Assembly (NCBI RefSeq): GCF_022559625.1
Contig: NZ_CP042288.1
Span: 1,016,409 to 1,080,408 of the forward strand
Length of the DNA: 64,000 nt
Direction: 5' to 3'
Source: Aquisalinus flavus
GTDB taxonomy: Bacteria > Pseudomonadota > Alphaproteobacteria > Caulobacterales > Parvularculaceae
The translations under genes were made by a program, and so were the position numbers. Below the pieces are notes generated by a model, which did not search any database, had not been told where the DNA came from, and worked only from the letters and a program-made list of their open reading frames with translations. Positions 20,297 through 28,928 of this stretch are shown in pieces (the stretch's first letter is position 1; each line of letters starts with the position of its first letter).

Positions 20297-21133
20297 TCAG
20301 CCATCCGTCTGACCGAGTAGCACTTGCATCATCTTTACTGCCGTCTCGGTGCCATCGTTTTGATTCTGCCCCGTCACCAGTCGGCCGTCGACCACCACCT
20401 TGCTGGCAAAGAAGTCGCGAAAGGCCGTGTCACTTTCAAACACGACGCCAGCGGCGCGAAGATCGCGTTCCGGGTGCATCGGCGTGTGGCTGATGCCCAA
20501 TTCTTTGATCTGCTTGTCGGTAACAGCGGTTACGCGGCGCCCTTCCAGCAGAAGGTCGCCAACCTCAGTCCGAGCCTGAAGCAGTCCGAGCGGGCCGTGG
20601 CAGACTCCACCGATCACAGCGCCGTTGTCGTAGGCCGCTGACATCTGCGCTCCGAGTTCCACCGATTGTGCAAAATCGTAGGCAGCGCCCCACCCGCCTG
20701 CGAGGAAGACGATGTCATAGTCAGAGATATCAACTTCAGAGATCGCCAATGAATTCTGGACCTTTGCCCTGAAGTCGGGGTCCCTTCTAAAGCGCTTGTC
20801 CGGCGCAGACACGATTGGCCAGCGCAATGACTGCGGCTCGAACGGAATCTCACCGCCCTGGATGCTGGCGACATCAACCGCCATGCCGGAGTCGAGGAAG
20901 GCATAGTACGGCGCGGTCATCTCAGAGGCGAAAACACCGGTTGCCTTGCCAGTGTCGCCAAGCGTGTCGTGGCTGGTCGTTATGACTAGAGCGCGTTTCC
21001 CTGATGCGTCGATCTCCGGGAGATCGTAATGGGGATGCAAGCCCAGCGCGGTGAGAAGATGCGGAAGCCCCAGCCATACAACGATGACAAGCACCGAAAG
21101 CGTTATCGCGGCGTATTTAAGCCAGCTCAACAT
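20297..21133 (-). CDS. Membrane-anchored DJ-1/PfpI (Hsp31-like) protein, copy A (278 aa)
   Basis: An N-terminal helix (residues about 5-30, LSWLKYAAITLSVLVIVVWLG) anchors a class I glutamine-amidotransferase-like domain. The nucleophile elbow is GGVCHGPLGLL; other DJ-1/Hsp31 marks are FLAGGWGAAYDF, GGEIPFEP and VTGQNQNDG. Characterised relatives are glyoxalase III, chaperone or isocyanide hydratase; membrane anchoring is unusual. It is the last gene of the minus-strand cluster 20297-29969 and is clearly paralogous to the protein at 26098-26931. Topology (periplasmic catalytic domain) is inferred from the N-terminal helix. Confidence 0.82.
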   Translation of the reverse strand: MLSWLKYAAITLSVLVIVVWLGLPHLLTALGLHPHYDLPEIDASGKRALVITTSHDTLGDTGKATGVFASEMTAPYYAFLDSGMAVDVASIQGGEIPFEPQSLRWPIVSAPDKRFRRDPDFRAKVQNSLAISEVDISDYDIVFLAGGWGAAYDFAQSVELGAQMSAAYDNGAVIGGVCHGPLGLLQARTEVGDLLLEGRRVTAVTDKQIKELGISHTPMHPERDLRAAGVVFESDTAFRDFFASKVVVDGRLVTGQNQNDGTETAVKMMQVLLGQTDG

Positions 21134-21180
21134 GTCTGTTCTTTCTTAATTGTGACGTCCATATGCCCGAGAACTACCGC

Positions 21181-21822
21181 TTACCGCCGTGGCACGCCAA
21201 CCTTCTCAAGCCGCCAGCGCAGCGTGTCGATCCGGTCCTGGCCGAAGAATGGCTCGCCATTGAACACCATGGTCGGCACGCCCCAGCCGCCCGCTGCTTC
21301 CAGCGCGGCGTGGTTGGCTTCGATGTCTGGCATGGGATTTGTGGCGATGATGGCGGTGTCCAGTTCGGCGAGGTCAAGGCCTGCCGCGGCTGTCGCTAAG
21401 GCAAGTTTGTCGCCCTTGTTCCAGTCGGGCTCTCCGCTCCAGATCAGGTGCGAGATATGATAGGCGAATTCGACGCCCTTGCCGCGGCGCGCTGCCTCGA
21501 TGCCAAGGCCGGTCAGGCGGTAGATATAAGGCTGTTCCTCGGCTACCTCGAAGGTCTGCATGTCCTGCACGATCGGGTCAGGGGACGGCCTGCCAAACGG
21601 CATGCCGAGCAGTTCCGCCCGACGAAACGCGTCAATGATGATGTATTTTACGCGCCGCTGGTCAGCGGTAAACAAGGACTCTTTCGTGCGCACGGCGATT
21701 GGCAGAACCGGCCGAAATTGTAGGTCTACCTCGAAATCATTGCGTAGACGGAGAAGGCCCGGCGTCACGAGATAGGAATAGGGACTGCGGAAGGACCAAA
21801 AGACATCTATTGTATTGGTCAT
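21181..21822 (-). CDS. 2-hydroxychromene-2-carboxylate isomerase-like, DsbA/kappa-GST fold (213 aa)
   Basis: The start VFWSFRSPYSYL replaces the DsbA CxxC with SPYS, as in kappa-class GST and HCCA isomerases that use glutathione. C-terminal features are WGVPTMVFNGEPFFGQDRID, the cis-Pro region. No signal peptide, so it acts in the cytoplasm. The ribosome site GGGAGACC precedes the ATG. HCCA isomerases act in aromatic-ring degradation, but no ring-cleavage gene is nearby, so the substrate is open. Confidence 0.82.
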   Translation of the reverse strand: MTNTIDVFWSFRSPYSYLVTPGLLRLRNDFEVDLQFRPVLPIAVRTKESLFTADQRRVKYIIIDAFRRAELLGMPFGRPSPDPIVQDMQTFEVAEEQPYIYRLTGLGIEAARRGKGVEFAYHISHLIWSGEPDWNKGDKLALATAAAGLDLAELDTAIIATNPMPDIEANHAALEAAGGWGVPTMVFNGEPFFGQDRIDTLRWRLEKVGVPRR

Positions 21823-21843
21823 GCTTGGTCTCCCTGACTTCGG

Positions 21844-22794
21844 TTAAGGCAGAAGTGAAATTGTCGTGTCCGGGTTCAGATCTTCGCGCGGATCGGTCAA
21901 ATACCCGGCTGGAAAGAACACGGACGTTACAGCATCGGTCGTGTCAAGACAAAGCAGATGGTTGTTATCGCCATCTTTCAGGTCCGCGAGCGCGAAAGGC
22001 GTGATTTCAGCCGGTTTGCCGTCGGCAGTGACGGTTTTGACTTTGTACAGCTTACGCTCGGTATCATCTGCGGGATCGCCGCCGGGCTTGGTAACGCCGC
22101 CGCCCCAAGTGACGCGTACGACCTGAGCGGTACCAACCGGACATCGGCTTCCGCCGCCCCACGGGAAGTCCGTCGCCTTGCCACCCAGGTCCCATTGCAT
22201 TTCCGGGACAATTTCTGCCCATACGAGGGTAGGGCCGGCTTCCAGCGGCGTGACGGCAACTGAAGCGCCTTTGAAATTCACCGTGCCGTCGAGTGACAGC
22301 ACATTGCCGACAATGTCCACGCTGACCGGCTCATCCTCGGCGCTGCCGTAAAAGCCTGCGAGCAGCGCAGTGCGCAGCTCGCCGGGATCGCTGGCCGGGT
22401 CGAGTGTCAGGCAGGTGACCGGATTGACCGCGCCGGATTGCGTCGTGATCCGTAAGTCTCCGGGTTCTAGCGTCGCGATATCCACCTCATGGGAAAAGAT
22501 TATCGGCATCCCATCGGCCCCGCCTGCACCCTCGCAGGCGACACGGTCGGTAATCCCCTCTGGCAGCGCGTCATCGAGGCCAAAAAAAGCAGAGATCAGC
22601 CCTGCGTCGCGGCCATCGGCGTGGCGGCGGTTCGTGATGCTTGTCTCTGTGGTGTCGGTCTGCGCATAGGTGTCGTAGACACGATCATAGTTCGCAGCGC
22701 CCATAGCGAGGTTCAGGCTCTCGCATCCGGAGAGCACGACTGCGCTGCATGCGATCGGCAACATCATGCGTCCGCGAAATAATCTATATGTCAC
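21844..22794 (-). CDS. Predicted lipoprotein, unrecognised (316 aa)
   Basis: The best start is the GTG at 22794, 9 nt after AAAGGA. It yields a lipoprotein signal MTYRLFRGRMMLPIACSAVVLSGC with the lipobox LSGC; the longer frame from 22851 would bury it. The mature part has beta-rich, Ig-like spacing (DGMPIIFSHEVDIATLEPGDLRI) and four more Cys. I do not recognise a family. The same AAAGGATTG leader precedes the small lipoprotein gene upstream, suggesting a shared expression unit. Confidence 0.7.
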   Translation of the reverse strand: MTYRLFRGRMMLPIACSAVVLSGCESLNLAMGAANYDRVYDTYAQTDTTETSITNRRHADGRDAGLISAFFGLDDALPEGITDRVACEGAGGADGMPIIFSHEVDIATLEPGDLRITTQSGAVNPVTCLTLDPASDPGELRTALLAGFYGSAEDEPVSVDIVGNVLSLDGTVNFKGASVAVTPLEAGPTLVWAEIVPEMQWDLGGKATDFPWGGGSRCPVGTAQVVRVTWGGGVTKPGGDPADDTERKLYKVKTVTADGKPAEITPFALADLKDGDNNHLLCLDTTDAVTSVFFPAGYLTDPREDLNPDTTISLLP

Positions 22795-22880
22795 GCGCCA
22801 ATCCTTTAAATCGTGTCGTCTCTCGATCGACTTCCGGCTCCGGCTGAGCATCTGCCAGTGCGAGGCTTCACTTTCGGCTC

Positions 22881-23222
22881 CTATTCATCTGTAGCACCGG
22901 CTTCCGACTCGGACAGCCCACAGACAGCCTCGATTTCCTCAATGCGGGCGGTCAGTTCCCCCTTGGTGCGCCCGGTCAGGACGGCGGCGCGGTCCTGATA
23001 GGAGCCGCTTACCACGCTGACGACTGCGCCGACCGGCGTGACGGTCTGGATCACCGACTTGGCGCGCTCCCCGCTGGAGGGCATGGCGGCTTCGAGGGCT
23101 GCGATATCGGCCTCAGCGGTTTCGCAATTCACCGGCTCGGCGAGCAAGGAGGCGCGGTCGTCCTGGTGCGATGTGGCGCAGCCAGCGAGGAGACCGAGGA
23201 GGGCAAAGTGAGCAAGCTTCAT
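22881..23222 (-). CDS. Small predicted lipoprotein (113 aa)
   Basis: The signal MKLAHFALLGLLAGC ends in the lipobox LAGC. The remainder contains two more Cys (NCETAE and EAVCGL) and a short hydrophobic patch, VTPVGAVVSVVSGSY, that could be a membrane-inserting hairpin. AAAGGATTG stands ahead of the ATG. No family recognised. It lies between the large lipoprotein and the DUF4345-like gene in the same direction. Confidence 0.7.
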   Translation of the reverse strand: MKLAHFALLGLLAGCATSHQDDRASLLAEPVNCETAEADIAALEAAMPSSGERAKSVIQTVTPVGAVVSVVSGSYQDRAAVLTGRTKGELTARIEEIEAVCGLSESEAGATDE

Positions 23223-23278
23223 TAGACAATCCTTTCAAAAAATCAGGGTACGTCTTGTATGTATTTCAGGTATGTATT

Positions 23279-23674
23279 TCAGGCCCGATTGAGGGACCGG
23301 GACGCAACGAGAAGCAGGGCGATGACGACCAACTCGACAATGATCATGTCAAGCGTGAGATCGGCACCGTGGAATCCCCACGCAATGCACCGTCCGAGAA
23401 CGGCAAAGCCAAGGAGCAATATGGCCGGAAAAAACCAGACGGGGCGCCGGGTAAGCAGGCCAATGAGCATGCACGATCCGATAGTCAGGAAGAACGAGGC
23501 AAGATCAGCGATCTGTGTGGTCCGGCCCGACCCCTGCAGCAACTCCATACGAAGCTGAAAGCTGGCAAACTCCGGCACCATCCACCAGGAGAGACCCAGA
23601 AATATGAAGGCAAGTGCAGGTAATCCGATGACAACCCGCAGCAGCGAAACCATTACCGGGTTTACCTGTTTCAT
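23279..23674 (-). CDS. Four-helix membrane protein, DUF4345-like (131 aa)
   Basis: Four hydrophobic segments at about residues 8-30, 55-75, 79-97 and 106-124. The sequence ADLASFFLTIGSCMLIGLLTRRPVWFF followed by LGRCIAWGFHG resembles DUF4345. Function unknown. A GGAGAAC ribosome site precedes the ATG. Its stop is about 55 bp upstream of the small lipoprotein gene and its start is about 20 bp after the outer-membrane protein gene, within the same cluster. Confidence 0.68.
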   Translation of the reverse strand: MKQVNPVMVSLLRVVIGLPALAFIFLGLSWWMVPEFASFQLRMELLQGSGRTTQIADLASFFLTIGSCMLIGLLTRRPVWFFPAILLLGFAVLGRCIAWGFHGADLTLDMIIVELVVIALLLVASRSLNRA

Positions 23675-23694
23675 ATTGTTCTCCGACCCGATCT

Positions 23695-24453
23695 CTAGAA
23701 CCGGGCCTGCACGCCGAGGAAGGGTCCCGAGACCTCGATCGTGGCGGTCACAAGGTCATCGCCATGTTCGACCGAATAGTGACGGTAGCCGCCGACAGTC
23801 GACCATTTGTCATTGAACTGATAGCCGAGGCCAGCCGACAGCTGCCAGGTCAGTTCCGAGGAGTCCTCGATGCCAAAACCGCCGACGTCGGCATATCCCG
23901 TGCCATACCATTTATCGCTGAACTGACGGTAGACCCGTGCTGCAAGCAGAAGGTCCGTCCAGCCGCCATCATCCTCGAAGAACGGGCCGTCGGCGCCACC
24001 TTCTTGTATGAGTTGCGCTTCAACTGAGGACCCATTGTAACGAAGGCCGCCACCGACATCGAAACGCAGATCGTCGCTATCGACCAGCGCATAGGTCGCG
24101 TAAGCGCTGAAAATCATCAGCTGCGAGTCAATTTCAGCCCCGGTGAAGGCACCCGGAGCACGCTCTGTATCCGCAGAAACGTCAAAAAACTGCAGATCTC
24201 CTATCAGAGCCACTCGACCCTTGCGGGCCTCAAAAGCGCCCAAAACCGCGATATCCAGCGTCTCAAGGATCTCATCGAAGTCCACATCAGCTTCGACGTC
24301 GCCGATCGGCGTTTCCACGGTGGTCGACACACCCGGGAACCAGCCATAGGCAGTCGCAATATACTCCCATTTGTTTTCTGGTTCCGAGCTTTGCGCAACG
24401 GCCGTTCCTGGAAGAGCAAGCACCGCTAATAGAGACAAAAACTTTGTCGACAT
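23695..24453 (-). CDS. Outer-membrane beta-barrel protein (252 aa)
   Basis: A cleavable signal peptide (MSTKFLSLLAVLALPGTAVAQ) is followed by alternating amphipathic strands and a C-terminal strand ending in Phe (FLGVQARF), the signature recognised by the BAM machine. Motifs such as YIATAYGWFPGV and WSTVGGYRHYSVEHG resemble the Wzi/OmpA-fold-like small porins seen beside other sulfatase-type genes. AGAGGG precedes the start. It may be the outer-membrane component of this cluster, but specificity cannot be read. Confidence 0.75.
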   Translation of the reverse strand: MSTKFLSLLAVLALPGTAVAQSSEPENKWEYIATAYGWFPGVSTTVETPIGDVEADVDFDEILETLDIAVLGAFEARKGRVALIGDLQFFDVSADTERAPGAFTGAEIDSQLMIFSAYATYALVDSDDLRFDVGGGLRYNGSSVEAQLIQEGGADGPFFEDDGGWTDLLLAARVYRQFSDKWYGTGYADVGGFGIEDSSELTWQLSAGLGYQFNDKWSTVGGYRHYSVEHGDDLVTATIEVSGPFLGVQARF

Positions 24454-24630
24454 TTTTACAATCCCTCTGAACCTGATTTTTTGAACTTAACTTCAAGTCA
24501 CCTTCATAGGCACCGGCACATGGCCCGACCCCTTTTGAATTATCAGGATCGGGGGGCGCCAAACAGTTCAAGAAAGGCCAAAGGCCATTCCGCATTGGCC
24601 ATTTGTCGATGCAGCCCGGACCTTGAGCCT

Positions 24631-25542
24631 TCAATCTGCCAGAGCCGGATCTTTAAGAATGCGGAAGCCCACATGTGATGAACTGAAATCTGGTTCCATG
24701 CTGTCACGGGCCGCGACGCGGTATCGCCGACAATATGTGTCGCTGCAAAGGTATGATCCCCCCTTAATCGTAATTCGAGGGACGTCCGGTCCAAACGGGC
24801 TCTCAGTCCACTCCCAGACATTTCCGATCATGTCATAAAGACCTGTCAGACCCGGCTCGAAGCATCCCACCGGTGCGAGTCCTTCAAAACCGTCCGAGCC
24901 AGTGTCCTGAATGGGAAAGAACCCTGTCCATATATTCGCGCGTGCTGTGCCGTCCGGTCGACGCATGCCCGAGCGCGGATCATCAGGATCGAAAAGTCCC
25001 AGGCTTGCCGCATATTCCCACTCCACCTCAGTGGGCAGGCGACCGCCCGCCCAAGAGGCATAGGCCCGCGCATCATTAAGGCTGAGATGGACGACGGGAT
25101 GGTTATCCCGCCCGGTCAGATCAGACCCTTCACCGCCAGGGGTTTTCCAGGTCGCCAAAGGGTCCAACCGCCACCAGGACATGAAGTTTTCGGGGGTTCT
25201 GCTCTTCACAAAGAGGGCTGAACCGCCATTTCGTTCAGCCTCAGTGATATATCCCGTCTCAGCCACAAAGGTCGAGAATTGACGATTGGTCACCTCATGG
25301 ACCTGCAACCGAAAAGGTGAGACAAAAACTTTTGTCGGCGGGCCTTCTTCTGCATAAACCGGATCAGCGCCCATGATAAATCCCCCGCCCGGCACATCTG
25401 CAAACGTGCCCATGCGGTCTGTACTCAGGAGGCAAGTTGAGACGGGGTTATTTCTGGGTTTGGGCCAGGATAGGAAAACAATGATGACGATTGCCATGGC
25501 TAAAAGAACGGTGCCAATAATAAGGCGCATTGGAGAAACCAT
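24631..25542 (-). CDS. Membrane-anchored formylglycine-generating enzyme (SUMF1-type, 303 aa)
   Basis: An N-terminal helix (about residues 6-25) is followed by an FGE-sulfatase domain. The C-terminal part reads KGGSYLCSDTYCRRYR, matching the copper-binding active site of true FGE: the two Cys (C266, C271) have the same 5-residue spacing as C336/C341 of human FGE. It also has VGFRI and GNVWEWTESPFG. The enzyme oxidises the sulfatase Cys to formylglycine. A sulfatase with a CGPTR motif is encoded in the same operon-like run at 26985-28817. EgtB or PvdO-like relatives lack this Cys pair arrangement. Location outside the cytoplasm is inferred from the anchor. Confidence 0.85.
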   Translation of the reverse strand: MVSPMRLIIGTVLLAMAIVIIVFLSWPKPRNNPVSTCLLSTDRMGTFADVPGGGFIMGADPVYAEEGPPTKVFVSPFRLQVHEVTNRQFSTFVAETGYITEAERNGGSALFVKSRTPENFMSWWRLDPLATWKTPGGEGSDLTGRDNHPVVHLSLNDARAYASWAGGRLPTEVEWEYAASLGLFDPDDPRSGMRRPDGTARANIWTGFFPIQDTGSDGFEGLAPVGCFEPGLTGLYDMIGNVWEWTESPFGPDVPRITIKGGSYLCSDTYCRRYRVAARDSMEPDFSSSHVGFRILKDPALAD

Positions 25543-25588
25543 TATTCCGGTCCAATCCTACAATCAGGTCTGAAACAGCCCATAAGAC

Positions 25589-26098
25589 TTAATGAAGTAT
25601 ATATTTCATCACAGCCAGTAACACGCCGACCCCTCCTGCAAAGAATGCTCCGGCAATCGGCAATAAAGGTCCATGACCGATAACCCAACCAACACGCGCC
25701 CCGAAAATCACCAAGACCAGGATGCAGTAGAGCTGCGAGGTCAGAATTGCATTTTCCAACGAAAGCCAGCCAAAACTGGACGCTAACATAAGACCCGATG
25801 GCAATAGCGAAGCAAACAGAACGGGATGGCTACCGGTCCAGGCTGCGCGTAAAGCCGACACGCGGAACAACCGCTCACCGGTTTCCAGGCCGTTTGAAAT
25901 CAGAGCTGCGAGGGCCCGCGCCAGCGCCATGGCCAGCACCGATCCAAAGAGTATCAGGGCGGGCCTGAACGGTCGACCTGAATAGGCTTCAATTGCCATA
26001 AGAAGGCTCAGGACCAGTATGGCGCCGTAAATCAGCCCCTGGGCTTCCTTTTCAAGCGTTCGCCATTTGAGAGGTGGCAAGCTGTGTTTGGGCAGCAC
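25589..26098 (-). CDS. Small polytopic membrane protein starting at GTG (169 aa)
   Basis: The real start is most likely the GTG at 26098, which shares its G with the TAG stop of the upstream DJ-1 gene (TAGTG) and lies 6 nt after AAGGGAA. The frame is open further upstream, but that part overlaps the DJ-1 gene out of frame and is low complexity, so it is rejected. The product has four to five hydrophobic helices (IYGAILVLSLLMAIEA, ALILFGSVLAMALARALAAL, PVLFASLLPSGLMLASSF and two more). No family recognised. Coupling to the DJ-1 copy B gene is the main clue. Confidence 0.68.
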   Translation of the reverse strand: MLPKHSLPPLKWRTLEKEAQGLIYGAILVLSLLMAIEAYSGRPFRPALILFGSVLAMALARALAALISNGLETGERLFRVSALRAAWTGSHPVLFASLLPSGLMLASSFGWLSLENAILTSQLYCILVLVIFGARVGWVIGHGPLLPIAGAFFAGGVGVLLAVMKYILH

Positions 26099-26931
26099 TA
26101 ACGGTTCCCTTGGGTCGCCATCTTTTCCAGAATGCGATGAGCCGTTTCGTACCCGCTGTTCTGGTTCTGGCCGGTTATCAGGTTGCCATCGATCGTGGTG
26201 TGCGTAGCGAAGGGATCGAGCCAGGCATGCTGGCACTCGTAGATGGCCCCGGCCTTGCGCAATTCCTCTTCCGGATGTCTGGGCGTCACCGCAATGCCGA
26301 ACGTATGGATCTGATTGTCCGTCACACCGGTCACGCGGCGGCCCTTTACAAGAAGCTTGCCATCCAGGCCCTTGGCGCTGACGAGCCCCAGCGCGCCGTG
26401 GCACACGGATCCGAGAATTTTTCCGGACCCGTTGGCTCGCGTGACCAGGTCGGCCAATTCCTCACTTTGCGCGAGGTCATACGCCGCGCCCCATCCGCCA
26501 GCCATGAAGATAACGTCATAGTCATCCGGATTCACCTCGGTCACGGGTCTGGAGTTCCTGAGCTTCTCCATCGCATTTGCGTCCGCCATGAAGCGCTTGT
26601 CATCGTCGCAGGCGAGCGGCCAGGACCAGGAACCCGGCTGGATCGGAATCTCGCCGCCCTTGATGGAGGCCATATCGACATCCATGCCGGCATTGATGAA
26701 GGCGTAGTAGGGGACGGTGAACTCGGACCCGAATGCGCCGGTGTCCCGGTTCTTCGGATCGAGCCGGCTGTGGCTGGTGCAGATCACCAGCGCCCGGCGT
26801 CCTGTCAGGTCGAACTCCGGGATCGTGTAGTGCCGGTGCAACCCCATCACCCGCAGGACCGAAGGCAGGAAGAAGTATACTGCCATGGCCAGAATGATCA
26901 GGCCGACAAGGGTGAAAGCAATCCATGCCAT
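26098..26931 (-). CDS. Membrane-anchored DJ-1/PfpI (Hsp31-like) protein, copy B (277 aa)
   Basis: Same architecture as the protein at 20297-21133: an N-terminal helix (IAFTLVGLIILAMAVYFFLP), then GGEIPIQP, MAGGWGAAYDLAQ, the nucleophile elbow GSVCHGALGLV, and LITGQNQNSG. Roughly half of the aligned residues are identical by eye. The Cys of VCHG is kept in both, so both may be active. An AAGGGAGC ribosome site precedes the ATG. It lies between the sulfatase and the small membrane protein gene, overlapping the latter by one base. Confidence 0.83.
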   Translation of the reverse strand: MAWIAFTLVGLIILAMAVYFFLPSVLRVMGLHRHYTIPEFDLTGRRALVICTSHSRLDPKNRDTGAFGSEFTVPYYAFINAGMDVDMASIKGGEIPIQPGSWSWPLACDDDKRFMADANAMEKLRNSRPVTEVNPDDYDVIFMAGGWGAAYDLAQSEELADLVTRANGSGKILGSVCHGALGLVSAKGLDGKLLVKGRRVTGVTDNQIHTFGIAVTPRHPEEELRKAGAIYECQHAWLDPFATHTTIDGNLITGQNQNSGYETAHRILEKMATQGNR

Positions 26932-26984
26932 GGAGACGCTCCCTTTTATCTCGAGCGAAGAGGGCGGCTTGCGCCCTCCTGACC

Positions 26985-28817
26985 TTACGCGCCTGCGCGG
27001 CGAGACAGTCCCCGCACCAGTTTGAAGAGCAGGAACAGCGCTAGCAGCACAGCCAGAACGAAGCCCGTCGCGTGCGGCCAGTACTTGTGAAGCATGTTGT
27101 TCACGAGTTTCTGGTTGACCACCTTCAGCGCATTATCATCCGGGCCAAGTTCGATCGCGCCGACCGTTTCGGAATAAGCTTGGTATTCGGCGAGCATGCT
27201 CTCGAAGAGTTCCGGATTCTGGCCGGCCAGATCCGTCGTTTCGCCCGGATCAACCGAAAGATCGTAAAGCCGCCACTGGCTGTCACCCATCGGGGGTGCA
27301 TTCCTGGTGATCTTCCATTGTCCGCGATACAGCGCGGCATTGCCGCTGACCTCGAAGGCGAAGGTGTCGTCGCCATCACGTGTCATATCGGTCTCACCGG
27401 CGAGCATCGGCAGGACGCTGCGACCATAGAATGCTGCCGGGTCATAATCGACATTGGCGGCGTCCAGCAGGGTCGGCGTAATGTCTGCAACGTGGACCGG
27501 CGCCTGCTCGACACCGGAGTCTGCGATGCCGGGGCCTGCGACGACCAGCGGAACACGCAGGCCGCCTTCGCTCGCATAGAACTTGTAGAGATCGAACGGC
27601 GTCGCCGATACCGACGCCCATTCCGGGCCAATTGCAGTAAGGCTCCTAGGTTCGCCAAGATTCTCGTAGGACGTGTCGAAGCGCTCAATGATTTTCACTG
27701 CATCAAGGGCAATGTTCAATGGCCCTTCAAAAGATGTCATTGCCGATTCCGGACCGTTGTCCGAAGCGATCATGATGATGGTGTTTTCCAGCAGGCCTTG
27801 GGTTTCCAGATAGTTGATGAGCCGCCCGATGTGATAATCGGCGTTCTCCATCATGCCGGCATTCACCTGCATTTCGCGTGCGGAAACCTTCCGCTCTTTC
27901 GGCGTGAGATCGTCCCAGGCCCGGTGGCTTTCCGGCTGTGGCGCAAGTGTCGTTGTGTCGGGTACGAGGCCGAGAGATTTGACGCGTTCAAGGCGTTGCT
28001 GACGCATGACGTCCCAGCCCGCATCGAACACGCCATTGTAGCGGTCGGTATATTCCGCCGACACTTGAATCGGCATGTGCAGAGCCTGCAGCGCGAGGAA
28101 AGCGTAGAACGGCTCCTCGCTGTCACCCTGATCGATATACTCGATCATCTTGTCGACTAGCGAACGGGAAGAATACCAGTCCTCCGGCAAAGTGACGGGC
28201 CTGCCGTCCTCGAACCACTCGACCGAATGTGAGCCCGGCAGGTAGGGCTTTGCGTCATAATTTCCGCCGCCGGTTGCATCCATGACGAAGGAGCGGTCAA
28301 AGCCAAAGCGGTTGGGCAGATTGCCGCCCACCTCGCCAATACCCCATTTGCCCGTGACATAGGTCTGGTAGCCCGCATCGGAGAGCAGCGTTGCGATCGT
28401 TTCCTGATCATCTTCCCAAGCCATGGAATAGGCGGGGAATTTGCGCATTTCGTCGGTCGTGCTTTCCACGAGCGTGCCCATGCCGACCTGGTGATTGTCC
28501 ATGCCGGTCATCAACATGGCTCGCGTTGGCCCGCAGAATGGCGATGCGTAAAAGCGTGCGAGCTGAATACCTCTCTCAGCAAGCCTATCGATATTAGGGG
28601 TGCGAGAGTCGCCGCCATAGGCGCCAAAATCCGTGAAGCCGACATCATCAAAGAGGACGAAAACGACGTTTGGCGGGGACGTCTCTACTGAAGCTTCGAT
28701 AGAGGACACCTCAAACTCAGGAACGATGTCCTCTGCGGTGTCCTGAGCGTGCGCCGCTGGTAGACATATAGCCGACACTGCCGCAGCAATTACGGCGTTG
28801 GGAAGTAATCGATACAT
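26985..28817 (-). CDS. Membrane-anchored sulfatase, arylsulfatase type (610 aa)
   Basis: Signal peptide MYRLLPNAVIAAAVSAICLPAAHA, then PNVVFVLFDDVGFTDFG with metal-binding D57/D58. The sulfatase signature FCGPTRAMLMTG (C95-x-P-x-R) is where C95 is the residue turned into formylglycine. DNHQVGMGTLVE matches AtsA-like arylsulfatases (S1_4-like). C-terminally a second hydrophobic helix (FVLAVLLALFLLFKLV) and RGLSRRAGA indicate anchoring in the inner membrane with the catalytic domain in the periplasm. The FGE needed to activate a Cys-type sulfatase is three genes downstream. Natural substrate unknown; a sulfated polysaccharide or aryl sulfate is likely. Confidence 0.92.
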   Translation of the reverse strand: MYRLLPNAVIAAAVSAICLPAAHAQDTAEDIVPEFEVSSIEASVETSPPNVVFVLFDDVGFTDFGAYGGDSRTPNIDRLAERGIQLARFYASPFCGPTRAMLMTGMDNHQVGMGTLVESTTDEMRKFPAYSMAWEDDQETIATLLSDAGYQTYVTGKWGIGEVGGNLPNRFGFDRSFVMDATGGGNYDAKPYLPGSHSVEWFEDGRPVTLPEDWYSSRSLVDKMIEYIDQGDSEEPFYAFLALQALHMPIQVSAEYTDRYNGVFDAGWDVMRQQRLERVKSLGLVPDTTTLAPQPESHRAWDDLTPKERKVSAREMQVNAGMMENADYHIGRLINYLETQGLLENTIIMIASDNGPESAMTSFEGPLNIALDAVKIIERFDTSYENLGEPRSLTAIGPEWASVSATPFDLYKFYASEGGLRVPLVVAGPGIADSGVEQAPVHVADITPTLLDAANVDYDPAAFYGRSVLPMLAGETDMTRDGDDTFAFEVSGNAALYRGQWKITRNAPPMGDSQWRLYDLSVDPGETTDLAGQNPELFESMLAEYQAYSETVGAIELGPDDNALKVVNQKLVNNMLHKYWPHATGFVLAVLLALFLLFKLVRGLSRRAGA

Positions 28818-28928
28818 AGCAGGGCCCCCGAGCAGAAGAAGTTGAAACTCCTCGATAGCTCTACGGCTCCGTCTTCAAACAGGGTAGCTCACCTTAGGCC
28901 AAAAACTATTCAATTTCGCCCATGACGG

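Noticed and set aside
26099-26404. N-terminal extension of the membrane-protein frame over the DJ-1 gene
   Set aside because: The first 102 codons are out of frame with a conserved gene and low in hydrophobics; the GTG at 26098 with AAGGGAA is the better start.
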